Of a stretch of 64,000 nucleotides of DNA, positions 1-10,795 are shown one piece after another. Position 1 is the stretch's first letter; each line of letters opens with the position of its first letter. Source of the DNA: Cloeon dipterum (taxonomy: Eukaryota > Arthropoda > Insecta > Ephemeroptera > Baetidae); contig NC_088786.1 in assembly GCF_949628265.1 (NCBI RefSeq), positions 38,399,681-38,463,680 on the forward strand. Reading direction: 5' to 3'. A model generated the notes under the pieces. It was not told the origin of the DNA. It was given only the letters and a program-made list of their open reading frames with translations, and made no database searches. The position numbers and the translations under genes are program-made.

Positions 1-142
1 TAATTCTCGTTATTTCTCCATAATAATCCACTTGAGAGCTGCAGTTGAGTTCTGTTACTTCTCCAAATCCTCCAGGGCGCCACTCCCATTTAAAAAATGA
101 TACAAAGAGAAGTACCAACCAAAACTCATAACGAGAAACTAA
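1..142 (-). other. Possible partial exon running off the left edge
   Basis: On the minus strand a frame stays open from about 142 to the window edge, after an acceptor-like TTATTTAG. It reads with a protein-like composition (an FWLVLLFV stretch, then a WEWRPGGFGEVTEL segment). A second frame gives a short peptide that ends in a stop near 52 (ending GALEDLEK). I cannot tell which frame is real, or whether either is. If genuine, it is one exon of an unidentified neighbour transcribed leftwards, divergent from RpL21. There is no family recognition behind this. Confidence 0.2.
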
Positions 143-609
143 ATAATTAATTCTTTTAAAGATTTGTCTTGCATGAAATCCTAAAAATAAATATTAGAAC
201 ATAAAATCCTTTTAAATAAGTTAGTTCAAACTGAAATTCTGTTCAATTTCACCATATACAGAAAGAAAATAAATAAAGTAAAAGTTTATCAAGTTGGTAG
301 TGTTAACAGCGCTCTTTTGTTTTGTTTCCTCTTCCTCCATCACAGCCGTGAGCTTTGTTAACTCCGCCAGGTAAAACATTGCCGTATTTTCCCCGTTTTC
401 CCGCAGATTTAGTGCACATCCGCCCCTAAATACCAAATTTTCCGACCCTTTGAGTATTTGAGTACGTAATTCGAGTCAAGGAAGGGCCGAAATCGGCTCG
501 GAACCTTTTTATTTACGTCGAGCCGCGATCCACGTGTCGCCCGGCCGCCGCTCCATGTGTGACACTCGCAACTCGCCCGACTCATATTTCGCATTTCCAG
601 CTCGCAAAG
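143..609 (+). promoter_or_regulatory. RpL21 upstream region and 5' leader
   Basis: No gene seen. A pyrimidine run CCTTTTT at 504-510 resembles the TOP-type start of ribosomal protein transcripts, so transcription may begin there (inference). TTTCCAG just before 601 would also serve as the acceptor of a 5'UTR intron ending nine bases before the ATG. Confidence 0.35.
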
Positions 610-1264
610 ATGACCAACTCCAAGGGATACAGGCGGGGCACCCGCGACATGTTCTCGCGGCCCTTCAGGAAGCACGGCGTCATCCCCCTGTCCACATACC
701 TCAAGGTTTACAAGGTCGGAGACATCGTCGACATTAAGGTGAGCGTTTTTACATACACCGGTTTAAAGGAGTTTATATAATTAATTTCTCAGGGTCACGG
801 AGCCGTGCAGAAGGGCATGCCCTACAAAATCTACCACGGAAAGACCGGCCGTGTTTACAACGTCACCCAACACGCCCTCGGCGTCATTGTCAACAAGAGG
901 GTGCGCGGCAGAATCATTCCCAAGAGGTAATTAATTTTTATTAAAACCCTAGAAAGGATGTTTATTGGTTGAATTCTCAGAATTAACATCCGCATTGAGC
1001 ACGTGAAGCACTCCAAGTGCCGAGAGGACTTCTTGAGGCGCGTCAAGGAGAACGAACTCAAGCGTAAGGAGGCCAAGGAAAAGGGCACCATGGCCCTGCT
1101 CAAGAGACAGGTAATTTTTTAAATAATATAATTATAAATAAGGGATTTAATGAATATTTTCGTTTGGTTTGTTGCAGCCTGCTCCTCCGAGGAAAGCACA
1201 CATTGTCAGCGGCAAGGTCGAGCCTGTTATGTTGGCGCCCATCCCATACGAGTTCATTGCCTAA
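610..1264 (+). CDS. RpL21: 60S ribosomal protein L21 (eL21)
   Basis: Structural protein of the large cytosolic ribosomal subunit. Four exons: 610-738, 793-926, 981-1110 and 1178-1264, all with GT-AG introns of only 54-67 bp, giving 159 aa, the usual animal length. The N-terminus [20 protein letters not shown] and the internal segment [20 protein letters not shown] are hallmark eL21 sequence. The C-terminus ends PIPYEFIA, as expected. The start at 610 is the only ATG that gives the conserved N-terminus; an in-frame upstream extension from 559 is not conserved sequence. The gene is intact, with short introns typical of highly expressed genes. It is convergent with Usp12/46, whose coding end lies about 400 bp away on the other strand. 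Confidence 0.97.
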
Positions 1265-1267
1265 GTT

Positions 1268-1273
1268 AATAAA
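1268..1273 (+). terminator. RpL21 polyadenylation signal
   Basis: AATAAA four bases after the stop codon, giving a very short 3'UTR. The interval 1274-1669 holds no gene. Minus-strand AATAAA copies around 1378-1388 would suit the end of the convergent Usp12/46 transcript. Confidence 0.75.
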
Positions 1274-1669
1274 ATACTTTATTATGTAACTTTCTACGAG
1301 TTTCCTTTAATTTATTATATTTAAACCAATAATTATGAGGTTTAAAGAAAACTCAAGATTTTTAACAAGGGAATATTTTTATTTTATTGCTAACGCCAAC
1401 GGAAAGAAGCTGTGAAAATTTATTACGTACTCGATCAGTTATTCAGCAATTTATTAAAACTGTAGTATCCAGCTACTACAACGATAACAAGGAGGAGAAC
1501 AATATTTTTTTCCATGTGTGATAATAATAATCGGAATCGCAGTATGTACAATTTACAAGGTGAGCTATATAATAATTACGAAAGAATAAAAACGAAACAA
1601 GTATTTCCAAAAGTTGCCGTGTAACACAATCACAGTTGAGAAGAATTCAACACTCGCGCGGTTCGTGCA

Positions 1670-4517
1670 CTACGAGGAGCACTCCCTTGACTGGTAGAAA
1701 AGAATGTAGCCGGTCTCGGACGACTTTTGGATGTCCGACGTCAGACCGTAGAAGTCTTCGATCGTGGCTGCGTCGATTTTCTGGTAAAATAAAATTCATT
1801 CCATCATTAGCGAAATTTCTAAGCAATTAAATGGCGTCAATCAGGGTCCAAAAATCAGAAATTCCGGAGAAAATTGTCCCAAAGCTTCCAGTTTTCCGCA
1901 GCACAAAAGATTTGAGGACCCTGAATGACGCCATTTTTAATAAACATGCGCACTAGGGCCGAAAATGAATTATTAACAAGGAAATCCAGTACTCTTTGAT
2001 TAAAAAACGAATTTTTGGTATTAATAAATGCTAGAATTTTTGGCCGATTTATTTATCTGCGTGAAACCAAAATAATCGGCATTGAAACAGCCAAAGAGGG
2101 GGCGTAACCAAGGGAATACAAGACGGCGGCACACCACGCCCCCTACGAGAAGCGAGCAGTGCATTCTCCGCGCCGCCATATTGTATTCCCTCGGTTACGC
2201 CCCCTCAAGAAACAGCGGAAATCTGTAGCCAGAGAGGGGGGCGTAACCGAGAGAATACAATATGGAGGCGCGGACACGGCAGGCAAGATTGGACGGCTCA
2301 CAACTCGTAGGGGGGCGTGGTGCGCTGCCTTATTGTATTCTATCGGTTACGCCCCCTCTGCAGCTGTTTCAGCGCCCAAAATTTCGGTTTCACGCACATT
2401 AAGATTAAAAAGGCGCAAATTAGCAGAAAACAGCAAGAATTCTATGCTCTTAAAGACTCGACGCTGATTGGCTGCCGCAAAACGCACAATTTACAATATA
2501 ATTTTACGCTGTTGTTCTGTTGCTAGGCAACCGCGGGAACTGCTGACTTGCGAATTCGAGAATTTTGTAGGCAAAGAATTCTTGCTGCTGTTGTTGTGTT
2601 CGAAGGCCCACGATCAGATGGCGCCACTGCGTTCTTTCAATTTTGAGGCACTTCCGCTGCAATTTGAGACTCAAATCCTGCCGCTGTGCATTCTTTTGGG
2701 TCTGAAATTGCAGCGGAAGTGCCTTAAAATTGAATGAACACAGTGGCGCCATCTGTTGGCGGCTTTGAACACTATTAAATCGGCTTAAAAGAAGTGTTTC
2801 TGTGATTATAATTCGATAAACCATCACATTCTTGGCGCGGAAATTTGGCCAATCGTTCACCTCGCCCACTTTTAAATCCCTAAACAAAGCCCACTCATCG
2901 GAGGGAAGTTAGCTCCATGGGGTAGACCTCTCTAGGTACAAACTTCACCCCACATCAGCTGACACGGAGAGAGATAAAAGTGGGCGGGGCGTCTGATGGG
3001 CCAAATTTTCGCGGCACGGACAGAGATCAAGCGATTTTCTAGAGGAATTATTAATGCAAGATGGAGTTTGCGCTTACGTCGACCATGTCGTCATCGAAGA
3101 GCAGCCAGAAGCTGTGACTTTTGACTATGCTGATGTAGTGGCCCCGGTTGGGTCCGCTGCCGCAGTGGATGACGACCGCTACCAGGTCGTACGGCCGCTC
3201 CGGAGGGTTCGCCGTGTCCTCGCTCTGCGGAATTGGCTACATTTACTGCTCGGCAATCGCGTCCAAACACTTTATTGTCACACTCACTGTGTCATAGAGT
3301 CTTAATTCGAAGGGGAAAACTACTCGATGAGAGACTTTGATGTGCCTGTTGTACTGCTCTACGTATTTAAACCGTTTTAGGTGCAAAGCTAGGATCATAG
3401 GAAACTTTTTGACTCGCATCCATTTCTAAAAAAGAATTAAAATTTTAGGATTATTCAAGGAGGTATTTCAGTTTAGGACGAACCTGTGCTTCCTGATAAC
3501 TGCGGCAGTTATCACATTTGAATTTGTTATCACTGCACAGAATCTCAGTGTTAGAAAAACACCTAAGGCTGTGATTTATATTTGTATTCTGTTCTACGTC
3601 TACTTGCAGGTCAAAGAAATGCTCGTCCTTGCTGCTCACCTGCAATTTCCTCCGTTAGAATTTTTAAAATTAAAATAAATCAAATCCAACTTACAGTTTC
3701 ACAGTTCAAGCAGCGAGTTTCACTAGTCATAATACCTTGGAATATCTCGTGCACCCATGTCGGCTCAGGCTGTGAGTTTGGAGTTTCGGCAGTCAACTGG
3801 CTTTTGCCCTTGCCCTGCTGATTCCTCTCGGCTGCAAAATTTGTTTTATATCAAAATCAGGTCGAAATTTAAATTTTAAATCTCACCAAGAATGATCTCA
3901 CTTATGTGATTGATCAGGAAGTTGAGGAACTCGTGCGCATCTTGCTGCATGTAGTTGTCAAACTCCTCTGCAGACCGGACAAATTAATTAGTTAAAACAA
4001 AACATGGCGACCTGGACGATTCAAACCTTTTTCTTTTCGCAGACGAGCGATGAATTTTTTGGGCGCTATGGACCCGACCTTTTTCTTCTGGGTGGCGATG
4101 CTGTGGAAGAGGTCGGCTAGGCAGGTGAGTAGGGTCTCCTTGGGACGTTTATTGCGCGCCTTGTACTCGAGGACCTTGTCCCGAAAGGGCTTGCAGAAGT
4201 ACAACGCTTGCAGCACCGAATTGCAGTAGCAGGTATTGCCGAACTGCAAACAAACAAACAAACAAAATTAATTAAGACACTCGGTCGCAGGGTGTGTGTT
4301 TTGAACTCACGTTGACAAGGCCGAAGTAGTGTTCGTTAGGGGGAAATTGATCCGAACCAATGTCCCTCTCCAACTGGGAGATGTTGGTGCCCTGAAACAC
4401 ACGCGAATTGTCAGCAAAGCCGCGACAAACCGACGAATCGGTGTCACCCGGCCGGTATTCGGCCCCGCCGGCCCAACTCACCATGCTAACGCGCACTTTA
4501 GGAGCTCTGTACCGCAC
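1670..4517 (-). CDS. Usp12-46: Ubiquitin carboxyl-terminal hydrolase 12/46
   Basis: Cysteine deubiquitinase of the USP12/USP46 group, which in animals is activated by WD40 partners (UAF1/WDR48, WDR20). Nine exons on the minus strand: 4482-4517, 4311-4391, 4027-4243, 3887-3967, 3695-3831, 3484-3639, 3288-3425, 3078-3224 and 1670-1780, giving 367 aa against 366 in human USP46. Visible motifs: the Cys box [17 protein letters not shown] (catalytic Cys44), the QQDAHEFLN box, the CLNC/CDNC zinc pairs (C179, C182, C226, C229), the His box [14 protein letters not shown] (His311) and the WLLFDDD acidic box. The nearly invariant HYFGLVN precedes the Cys box. The start encodes [12 protein letters not shown], ending at a donor directly after an ATG; that second Met (4482-4484) is an alternative start. 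The last intron (1781-3077) is enlarged by foldback elements. The gene looks intact. Confidence 0.95.
2005..2440. mobile_element. Two MITE copies with GGGGGCGTAACC arms
   Basis: Inside the last Usp12/46 intron. Inverted arms read GGGGGCGTAACCRAGRGAATACAA one way and TTGTATTCCCTCGGTTACGC the other, flanked by a longer inverted portion containing GTGAAACCAAAAT. Two units lie back to back (about 2090-2220 and 2240-2360), the second with lower-identity arms. The same element recurs at about 11385, 15595, 27500, 32580 and 49140. Confidence 0.7.
2590..2765. repeat. Foldback element with GGCGCCATCT ends
   Basis: Inverted arms around CAGATGGCGCCACTG (about 2616) and CAGTGGCGCCATCTG (about 2741), extending inward through GGCACTTCCGCTGCAATTT and its complement. 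A larger relative sits at 31160-31550 and half copies at about 15820-15900. Confidence 0.65.
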
Positions 4518-5121
4518 TCATCGCACTCAAATCGCATTCAAGCGCAATGAACCGCACATTCGGCATTATTTTGCACAAAATCGACGCATTAATTAAAATC
4601 TTCTCATAGTTTTGGCAGCCATCTCGCAATTTGAAAACTCAGCTGTTTTGCCAGCGCCATCTTTGACCGGGTGTCAACAACAGAAACAGCGGTGGGCGGT
4701 GCCCAGGCGGTGCGGTGAGAGAAACCGGTATAATAGCCAGACATTTTGTTTAACCGGTTTCACAAATAATGACTACTACTTGTTGTAATGGCAAAAATAA
4801 CCGTTCTTAAGGAGTGTTACCGGTATTGTTTGAATGCCCATTCCCATTCCCACACATCATCTGGAGAACCAAAATAAATCGTCGCTGCTCTTCATGTGTT
4901 TTGATTCGTGATTTTCGACCGAAATTAGCTTGATTCCACGGTATGCCGACCCTGAATTTTCGGCGAATTCGTTAAAATTGTACATAATTTCCTCCAGTCT
5001 CGGCCTTTCAACCGATTTATTTACGAATTTCTGTGTTTACATACATTGAGGCCTCTCTCTTTTGAGCCTACGCTAAAAATCGTCCTTCGCAATCAATTAG
5101 AGCCGCCCGTCTAATTTTCAG
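4518..5121. promoter_or_regulatory. Head-to-head promoter interval of Usp12/46 and Fgop2
   Basis: Non-coding 604 bp between two divergent genes, so probably a shared promoter. It holds three palindromic CCGGT motifs: AAACCGGTA at 4722-4730, TAACCGGTTT at 4751-4760 and TTACCGGTAT at 4817-4826. These resemble the Grainyhead/CP2 consensus AACCGGTT. TTTTCAG directly precedes the Fgop2 ATG and could be the acceptor of a leader intron. Confidence 0.5.
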
Positions 5122-5831
5122 ATGTCCATCACCATACAGGAAATCCTGCAGGATGCGAAGCGGCTGGCTTGTCGGCTGAAGGAGCACGATTCGGCCGCCG
5201 ACGAGCTGCTGTCCCAGTCGCAGAGCGTTTTCAAGCAAATCGACGCCATGAAACAGGTTTGAACCATACGTTCTCTTCGATAAAAAAATAAATTCCTCAC
5301 TGATTCCCCGTTCTCAGTACCAAGAGGAGCTGTGCGACCTGAGCGAGATCTCGGGGACGCGGCCGCAGAGGGCCTTGGTGGCCAGCATCCAGCAGGAGAA
5401 CCGGCAGCTGCGCGAGCTGCAGCAGGAGAACCGCGAGCTGCGCGCCCTGCTCGAGGAGCACCAGAACGCCCTCGAGCTGATCATGTCCAAGTACAGACAG
5501 CACGTCTCGCAGCTCATCAGAAACTCGCACGTCGACTTTGAAAAAATGTCCAACAGCCAACTAACACAGAAAACCGTGGACCAAGCGGACAAAATATCCG
5601 AAATGGCAGCCGTGATGCAGCACGCCCTCAAACTGGACGAGGAGGACGCAAATCGGGACGAAGAGCTGGTCGCCAGGCTCATCACGGAAAACAGGGTACT
5701 TATTTTTAGATGATTAAATTGATTTTTATTTTAATTGAGTGTTTTTTTAGAATTTGCGAGAGTTGGTGCAGATTTCGACGCAGTTTGGCTCCATACAAAA
5801 AGCAGAAGAGGCCGACGAGAAGGATTCGTGA
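5122..5831 (+). CDS. Fgop2: FGFR1OP2/SIKE family coiled-coil protein (STRIPAK subunit)
   Basis: Small coiled-coil scaffold protein. The family (vertebrate FGFR1OP2 and SIKE1, fly Fgop2) belongs to the STRIPAK phosphatase-kinase complex. Three exons, 5122-5256, 5318-5695 and 5751-5831, give 197 aa; SIKE1 is about 207 aa. The match is clearest in QYQEEL, then QQENRQLRELQQENRELR followed by LEEHQNALELIMSKYR, and later DQADKISEMAAVMQHA. The heptad-like Leu/Gln/Glu region at residues about 63-110 should form the coiled coil. The segment between the two conserved blocks is shorter than in vertebrate FGFR1OP2, as in SIKE1. An AATAAA at 5866-5871 follows the stop. It is divergent from Usp12/46. Confidence 0.93.
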
Positions 5832-5856
5832 CCCATGTCGTGATGAGAAGGCGGGA

Positions 5857-5975
5857 AAGGGGCAAAATAAATTAATCTGTAACCAAAATTATTGTAATAT
5901 TATCGCTTATTGTAATTAAATGTGATCTGAGGGTAATTAATTTAAATTATATGTTGTGAAAAGACAAGGAAAAAT
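5857..5975. repeat. Fgop2 3'-end segment recurring upstream of genes B and D
   Basis: Spans the Fgop2 poly(A) signal. Its reverse complement appears at about 16331-16445 with roughly 90% identity by eye, and again at about 27755-27850, in both cases just ahead of an F-box/LRR gene. Confidence 0.7.
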
Positions 5976-6179
5976 TCATAAAAATGCGAAAGCACTAATC
6001 AAAATAATGCGTTTCGTGGAACTGAGTTTATTGGAGGAGTTCTACTGTTTGTTATTTCTCTCATTTTGCTTTATGGAATCTGTTAATGAGTTTTTTGTAA
6101 TATAAAAAAATTATAATACTGATAACCCTGAAATTTTTCTCGTCATCACTGTCTAGAAAATACCTAAAAATCAGCATAA

Positions 6180-6480
6180 AAAACACTCAATTAAAGGAAA
6201 CCGCCCATAATTGTAGACAATATTTAAGTTATTGACGAGAAAGGGCGTAAAAATTCAAAACGCTCAAAGAATTTATTCTCATTTTGAAAAATTCATCCAG
6301 TTTTTTATTTTGTTTACCGCCAGCGCGAGACAAAAATCTTTATTTGCAATAAGGCTTACGTAAAATATTTTACTGGCGCTGCAGGCACCGGTACTACCAG
6401 TGGTGCTGGCTGGTCAATGTGACGTAACAAAATTACGTCAGCCTAACGGCACGGACAGGGACTAAGTGGAGCCAAAAGTC
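6180..6480. repeat. ~300 bp direct repeat, left copy flanking gene A
   Basis: Shares its order of blocks with 9950-10265: CGCTCAAAGAATTT, TTTGTTTACCGCCAGCGCGA, CTTACGTAAAATAT, GGCGCTGCAGGCACCGGTAC, GTGACGTAACAAAATTACGTCAG and a GGACTARTGGAGCC end. The GTGACGTAAC...TTACGTCA part is a small palindrome with CRE-like half sites. The two copies bracket gene A. Confidence 0.7.
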
Positions 6481-6556
6481 GCCGGGAAACGAGGACGAGG
6501 AACGAGGAACACTCACCAGGAATTTTTCGGTGCGTTGCCGGGCCCCCGCAGGCCCG

Positions 6557-6586
6557 CACGGCCGGGGGGAGGATCCCCCGGCCGTG
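6557..6586. repeat. Perfect GC-rich hairpin
   Basis: CACGGCCGGGGG (6557-6568) and CCCCCGGCCGTG (6575-6586) pair perfectly around a 6 bp loop. The remainder of 6481-6830 shows nothing gene-like to me. Confidence 0.8.
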
Positions 6587-7010
6587 ATATAGCTGGGAAG
6601 TGCATGCAGGCAGCTGCAATTACCTCATTAGCCTTTACAAGAATATTTATTTTGTTCGGAAATTCCTGGAAATTTTTTCTAAACAAGTCAAGCCTAGCGC
6701 AATTCTCTTTTAATGATCTTTTTATTAGTTAAAAAAACAATTACAACATACTATAGTATGTATTAAAATTGTGATATATATCAAAGGCATCGATTATAAA
6801 ACAATGGTTACGTGATTTACTGAACGAATGGCGTTTTTTAACTCATTTTCAAACTTTTGAATTGAGAGGAATTATAATCCTCGGAAGTGAAATCTCGTCC
6901 CATCATACACAGTAAATTCCTGGAGATTCTGCAAGATTTTGCGTCTTTGAATATCAGATCTATGACGGGGGCGTTGTCGCTGAAGTTAATTTTGTGTATG
7001 AAGAGTTCTT

Positions 7011-9456
7011 CTAGGAGCGGCGCTGACAAAATGCTCGAATAAGCGACGACTTTATGGAAAATCTGCAATAATTTAAAACCATAAAAAGACAAAACAATAC
7101 AAAACGTCAAAAAATCATCAAATTTTCATTATGAAACCTTTTTCTTTCTCTTCCTGTTTTAATTTTTTAAGACCATCTTTGATGATGGACAATTTTTTTC
7201 GAGCGCAACGTGCGAACCTTTTTCCCGCCAAAATAATAAGTAGGGAAACTAGGGAAGTGCGCATGCGTCAGATCTAGCTAATAGATCAGACATTCGTACA
7301 AGCGGTCTCTCTGCAAAGTGCTTAAACCAGCTCTGACGCATGCGCACTGCATCTCGCATTCAATTGTTTTGGCAGGATAAAATAAAAAACAGGCTTCATG
7401 AATAAAAAGTGGGAATATTAAAACCTTACAAAAAGAAAATTTGCATGGTCTAAAATTAAAATTGGCTAATAAATAAAAAAACGTGTACATTATTGGCGTG
7501 TTAGAAGCACAAATTACCAACTATAATGGTAAAAAGAAAGTGTCTGGGCATAGCGCTTTCCAAAAATTGATTATTTTTCTATGATTTCCTTACCTTGAAC
7601 ACTCACTCTTACGCAGTAAAAATCGTTTCAGTCGTCGAATCACATCAACAGGAGCGACTTTCCCATAAAAAAAGCAATCATCGCCAATTTCTAAGGGCTC
7701 AAGATTTGGGCAGATTCTGTAGATTTCGCCTATGGCCATGTTCTCCTTGCGTCGAATACCGGTTAGATGCAACTCCTGAAGAGTCTCTCCGTTTCTTTTT
7801 AGGAAGCACCTTACGGCGTGTGCCGATTTACCGCCGCAATCGATCCTAGCGTATTCTATAACTGGAAGGTGCGGAATCTCGACCATTTCAGGATCCTTTA
7901 GGTGAGAGCAATCAATCTGAAACATTAATTTATTAAAATTCACTTAAAGTAAAATGTAAACAAATTCTTACATGTATGGCCTGCAGTTTTTCAGCAAACA
8001 GTAGAGCCAAAGAAAAATCTAGGTTTATTTCTGGCTGAAGCCACATATTAAAGTAATACTCCTTATATGTTGAAAACTTTTGGTTCCATTTTGGTTTCTC
8101 AGTTTCCATGTGCAGGAATATCGCACCAGGGAACATTCTTGACGTCTCGACGTGGACGTAGACATAGTCATCCCTGATGAGGGCAGGAATTGAAGGTATA
8201 TGGTCAAACTCGACACAGTTCACTATGATTTTCTTTAGTTTTTCGCATCGATGAGAGATGTCCAAAATTCCTGACATAGGGACAATAACTCGAATTATCT
8301 CAAGAACGGTCAAATTCTTGAGCTGAATAATCGAAGCCAATTCGCGTTCCTCAATTGAATGTTCAAATTTGAACGGACCTTGAATTTTTAATTCCCTCAG
8401 GTTCGGTGTGTTCGCTCCCAAACACCTGATGAACTGTCAAAAAAATCATAAATATAACATAATGGAATTAAGATTTTAAAATGCATTTTACCTCTTGAAA
8501 GCGAAAGTCGGGCCAGATAGAGTAATTGCAGCCCGTGTACGTCAAAAAACTGATGTCAATTGTTGTACGAAATTTCGACTTGATCAAGCAAGGCAGAATT
8601 GCCCATATTTTGTCATTCTGATTTTTTTCAACGTAACGGCATTTTAAAGAATGGTCGTTTGCCCTTCGAAGCACTTCTTCGAGCATCTTCTCCCGCACAG
8701 GTCCTTTAAATTAATTCGTCATTATGATACGGTTGTACATATATTATTTCCTTCACTTTTAAAGACCTCGTCTTAGACGAAGTTTCTGAGCAAACCAATC
8801 GATTCTGGAGGGTTGAATTAGCTAAGAGTGGATATTTTTTTCGAGCGAGACGTGAACTTTTTTCCCGCCAAAAGAATATGAACGAGAACTGCACATGCGT
8901 CAGAGCTAGCACAAGTTAACTGCAGCAAGTTAACTGCGGCTAGCTCTGACGCATGTGCAGTTCTCGTTCATATTCTTTTGGCGGGAAAAATGTTCGCAGG
9001 TCGCGCTGCACCTATTTAGCCGGAAATATATGCACTTTCCCCGATTCGACCCTCAAGAATCGATTGGTGGGCTCAGAAACTTCGTCAAAGACTGTTTTCA
9101 AGAGCAATATTTTGAAATTTATTTTATATTTTTATGTTAGAAATTGCTATGCTTACCAATACAGGTCTTAAGTAATTCCTCGTCATAATAATCGAGGTTG
9201 TCATACACAGTTGTGATAGCCAGGTCCACTAGCCTGGGTGGCACCTGTAAGAAAAAAAATATTAGAGGTATTTCTAGCAAGAAGCGCAGTATTTCGACTT
9301 TTTCGATTGTTTGGCCTTTCATGCTTTAGCCAATTTTGAAATCGAAGCCCGCGGCTGCTATATTATTCGTACAAAAATACGCCTCAAAATTATTAGCAGT
9401 GAGAAATAAAGGAAAGGAACTTCCCCGCGATAGTTTTAAAAATTAATCTTTACCAT
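7011..9456 (-). CDS. F-box/LRR-like paralogue A (last exon frameshifted)
   Basis: First of four local paralogues; no family name can be assigned with confidence. Exons on the minus strand by alignment to B-D: 9454-9456 (ATG only), 9157-9244, 8492-8703, 7972-8433, 7594-7916 and the last from 7062. The N-terminus (MVPPRLVDLAITTVYDNL) resembles the short helical boxes that bind SKP1 or elongin (inference). The middle contains leucine-rich segments such as NTPNLRELKI, QLKNLTVLEI and CPNLEPLEI. In the last exon one base is missing after 7062, so the frame set by the AG|GTAAGG donor at 7594 runs into TAG at 7013-7011 (379 aa). The paralogous frame stays open to 6838. A second indel (+2 near 6955) also differs from the paralogues. 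The C-terminus is therefore shortened or the gene is decaying. It is opposite in orientation to B-D. Confidence 0.65.
7185..7375. mobile_element. Foldback element with GCGCATGCG core, degraded
   Basis: CCTTTTTCCCGCCAAAA ... GTGCGCATGCGTCAGATCT on one side and AGCTCTGACGCATGCGCACT ... TTGTTTTGGC on the other. It lies in the last intron of gene A (minus strand). Confidence 0.6.
8755..9110. mobile_element. Long foldback element in intron 2 of gene A
   Basis: Near-perfect inverted repeat of ~350 bp. The outer arms carry ACCAATCGATTCT...GGGT, then TTTTTTCCCGCCAAAAGAAT and its mirror ATTCTTTTGGCGGGAAAAA, then GAACTGCACATGCGTCAGAG and its mirror, with a short loop of two AAGTTAACTGC repeats at about 8923-8938. 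The orthologous site is occupied in genes B, C and D. Confidence 0.85.
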
Positions 9457-9955
9457 TTTTGTGTCTCTTAATTGCTTTGCAGGATGCAGAGGAGAGAACA
9501 CACACGTATAGAGAGCGAGCGAGTGCGAAAACACGAATGCGAGTCTCCCTTAAGCCTTTACAGGAGATTTTAGGGGCTAATTTTCAGTGCGCATGAGTCG
9601 TGAAAAGGGTTGACAGGTGGAAAATCTTGTGCGTGCCTCAAACGCTCTCCCAATGAATATAATGAGAAATCTTCCCTCTCCTGTATCTGACAATGATTGA
9701 CGCTCATCCTGTATCCTCCCACGTATCGTTTCTCTGCTTGCATTCCAGAGTATTTTTTGGGATTTTACAAGAAAACGACAAAAGATCACACAATGCGACT
9801 AACCCCTCGGCCGAGCCACGAGCCAGCTCTCCGCAGCTGCGCGGATTAAAAGCAGGTGGCTCGAATTCTCTCCCCATGCATTTATATTTACAGCGAGAAT
9901 AAGCAGGGACGAAATAAATTAAAAGTAAAATAAAACAATCTCAAGATCAGACGGG
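9425..9955 (-). repeat. Co-duplicated 5' flank of gene A
   Basis: Reverse complement of the flanks upstream of B (16440-16895), C (23140-23515) and D (27840-28290). Shared blocks include CAGTCGCATTGTGTG, GAGAAACGACGTGGGAGGAT, GGGTGAGCGTC..TCAGAT, CTCGTCATGCGCACAGAAAA and the start-codon context CAAAAATGGTAAAGATTAA. It probably contains promoter and leader. Confidence 0.8.
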
Positions 9956-10265
9956 AGAACACTCAAATAAAAGAAATTGTCCTTAATAGTAGCAAGTAAT
10001 TATGGTATTGACTCAAAAGAGCGTTAAAATTCGAAACACTCAAAGAATTTAAGCTCATTTTGGAAAATTCATCCAGGTTTATTTTGTTTACCGCCAGCGC
10101 GAAACAAAAAATTCTTTAGGTGCAACAAGGCCTACGTAAAATATGTTACCGGCGCTGCAAGCACCGGTACTATTGGAGGTGCGGTCTGTTGATTTGAACC
10201 AACGTGACGTGACGTAACAAAATTACGTCAGCCGTGCGGCAAGGACTAGTGGAGCCAACAGCCAA
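9950..10265. repeat. ~300 bp direct repeat, right copy flanking gene A
   Basis: Same block order as 6180-6480, ending at the CRE-like palindrome GTGACGTAACAAAATTACG. The interval 10266-10795 holds no gene I can support and should contain the Nap1 promoter and leader; it includes CGTTACGTCACGTGCG at about 10690. Confidence 0.7.
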
Positions 10266-10795
10266 GTCCGGAAGCTAAAGTGCCCCATCTTTGATTTCTC
10301 ATCACAGATCGAGCGGCAAAATTTACGTCGCATAATCTGCGCTTGTAATTCAGGTAATATCAATCACAGTAAGCTTGTCTTTCCGTTCAGACGTAAAGAA
10401 TTCGAGATTAGGCTGGCTCGGGTGGAATTTTTAGCCACAATCAGTAGGAATTCGTTGTAGAAAGGTCTGAGAATCGGGTCGTTTCATTACTGGCAAGGCC
10501 ATGTGGACTAAAAATTCGGCTGGCCTTTTTCGGCCACAAAACCGTCGAGACGAGGGCGATTCGCCGCCGGAGTGGAAGGTATGTCTGGCGCAAAGCGCGT
10601 CGGGCCGAATTCCTCTGCCGATTCTTGTCGAAAGCGGCGCAGAATTCGTGTCATTTCGACACACGAGCCGGCATTGCAATGTCAAATTCGTTACGTCACG
10701 TGCGACGAAGCCAGCCAGAAATAATAATTTGTTGTGCATGGCTCGCGAATCGCGGATGCAACGCTTCACATTCTAATTTTAATCCGTGAATGCAG

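Noticed and set aside
9137-9322. Start codon at about 9320 as the N-terminus of gene A (MKGQTIEKVEILRF...)
   Set aside because: The ATG is lost in gene C (GCAGGAAAGG) and the frame is broken in D by an insertion, while the ATG|GTAAAG context further upstream is kept in all four copies.
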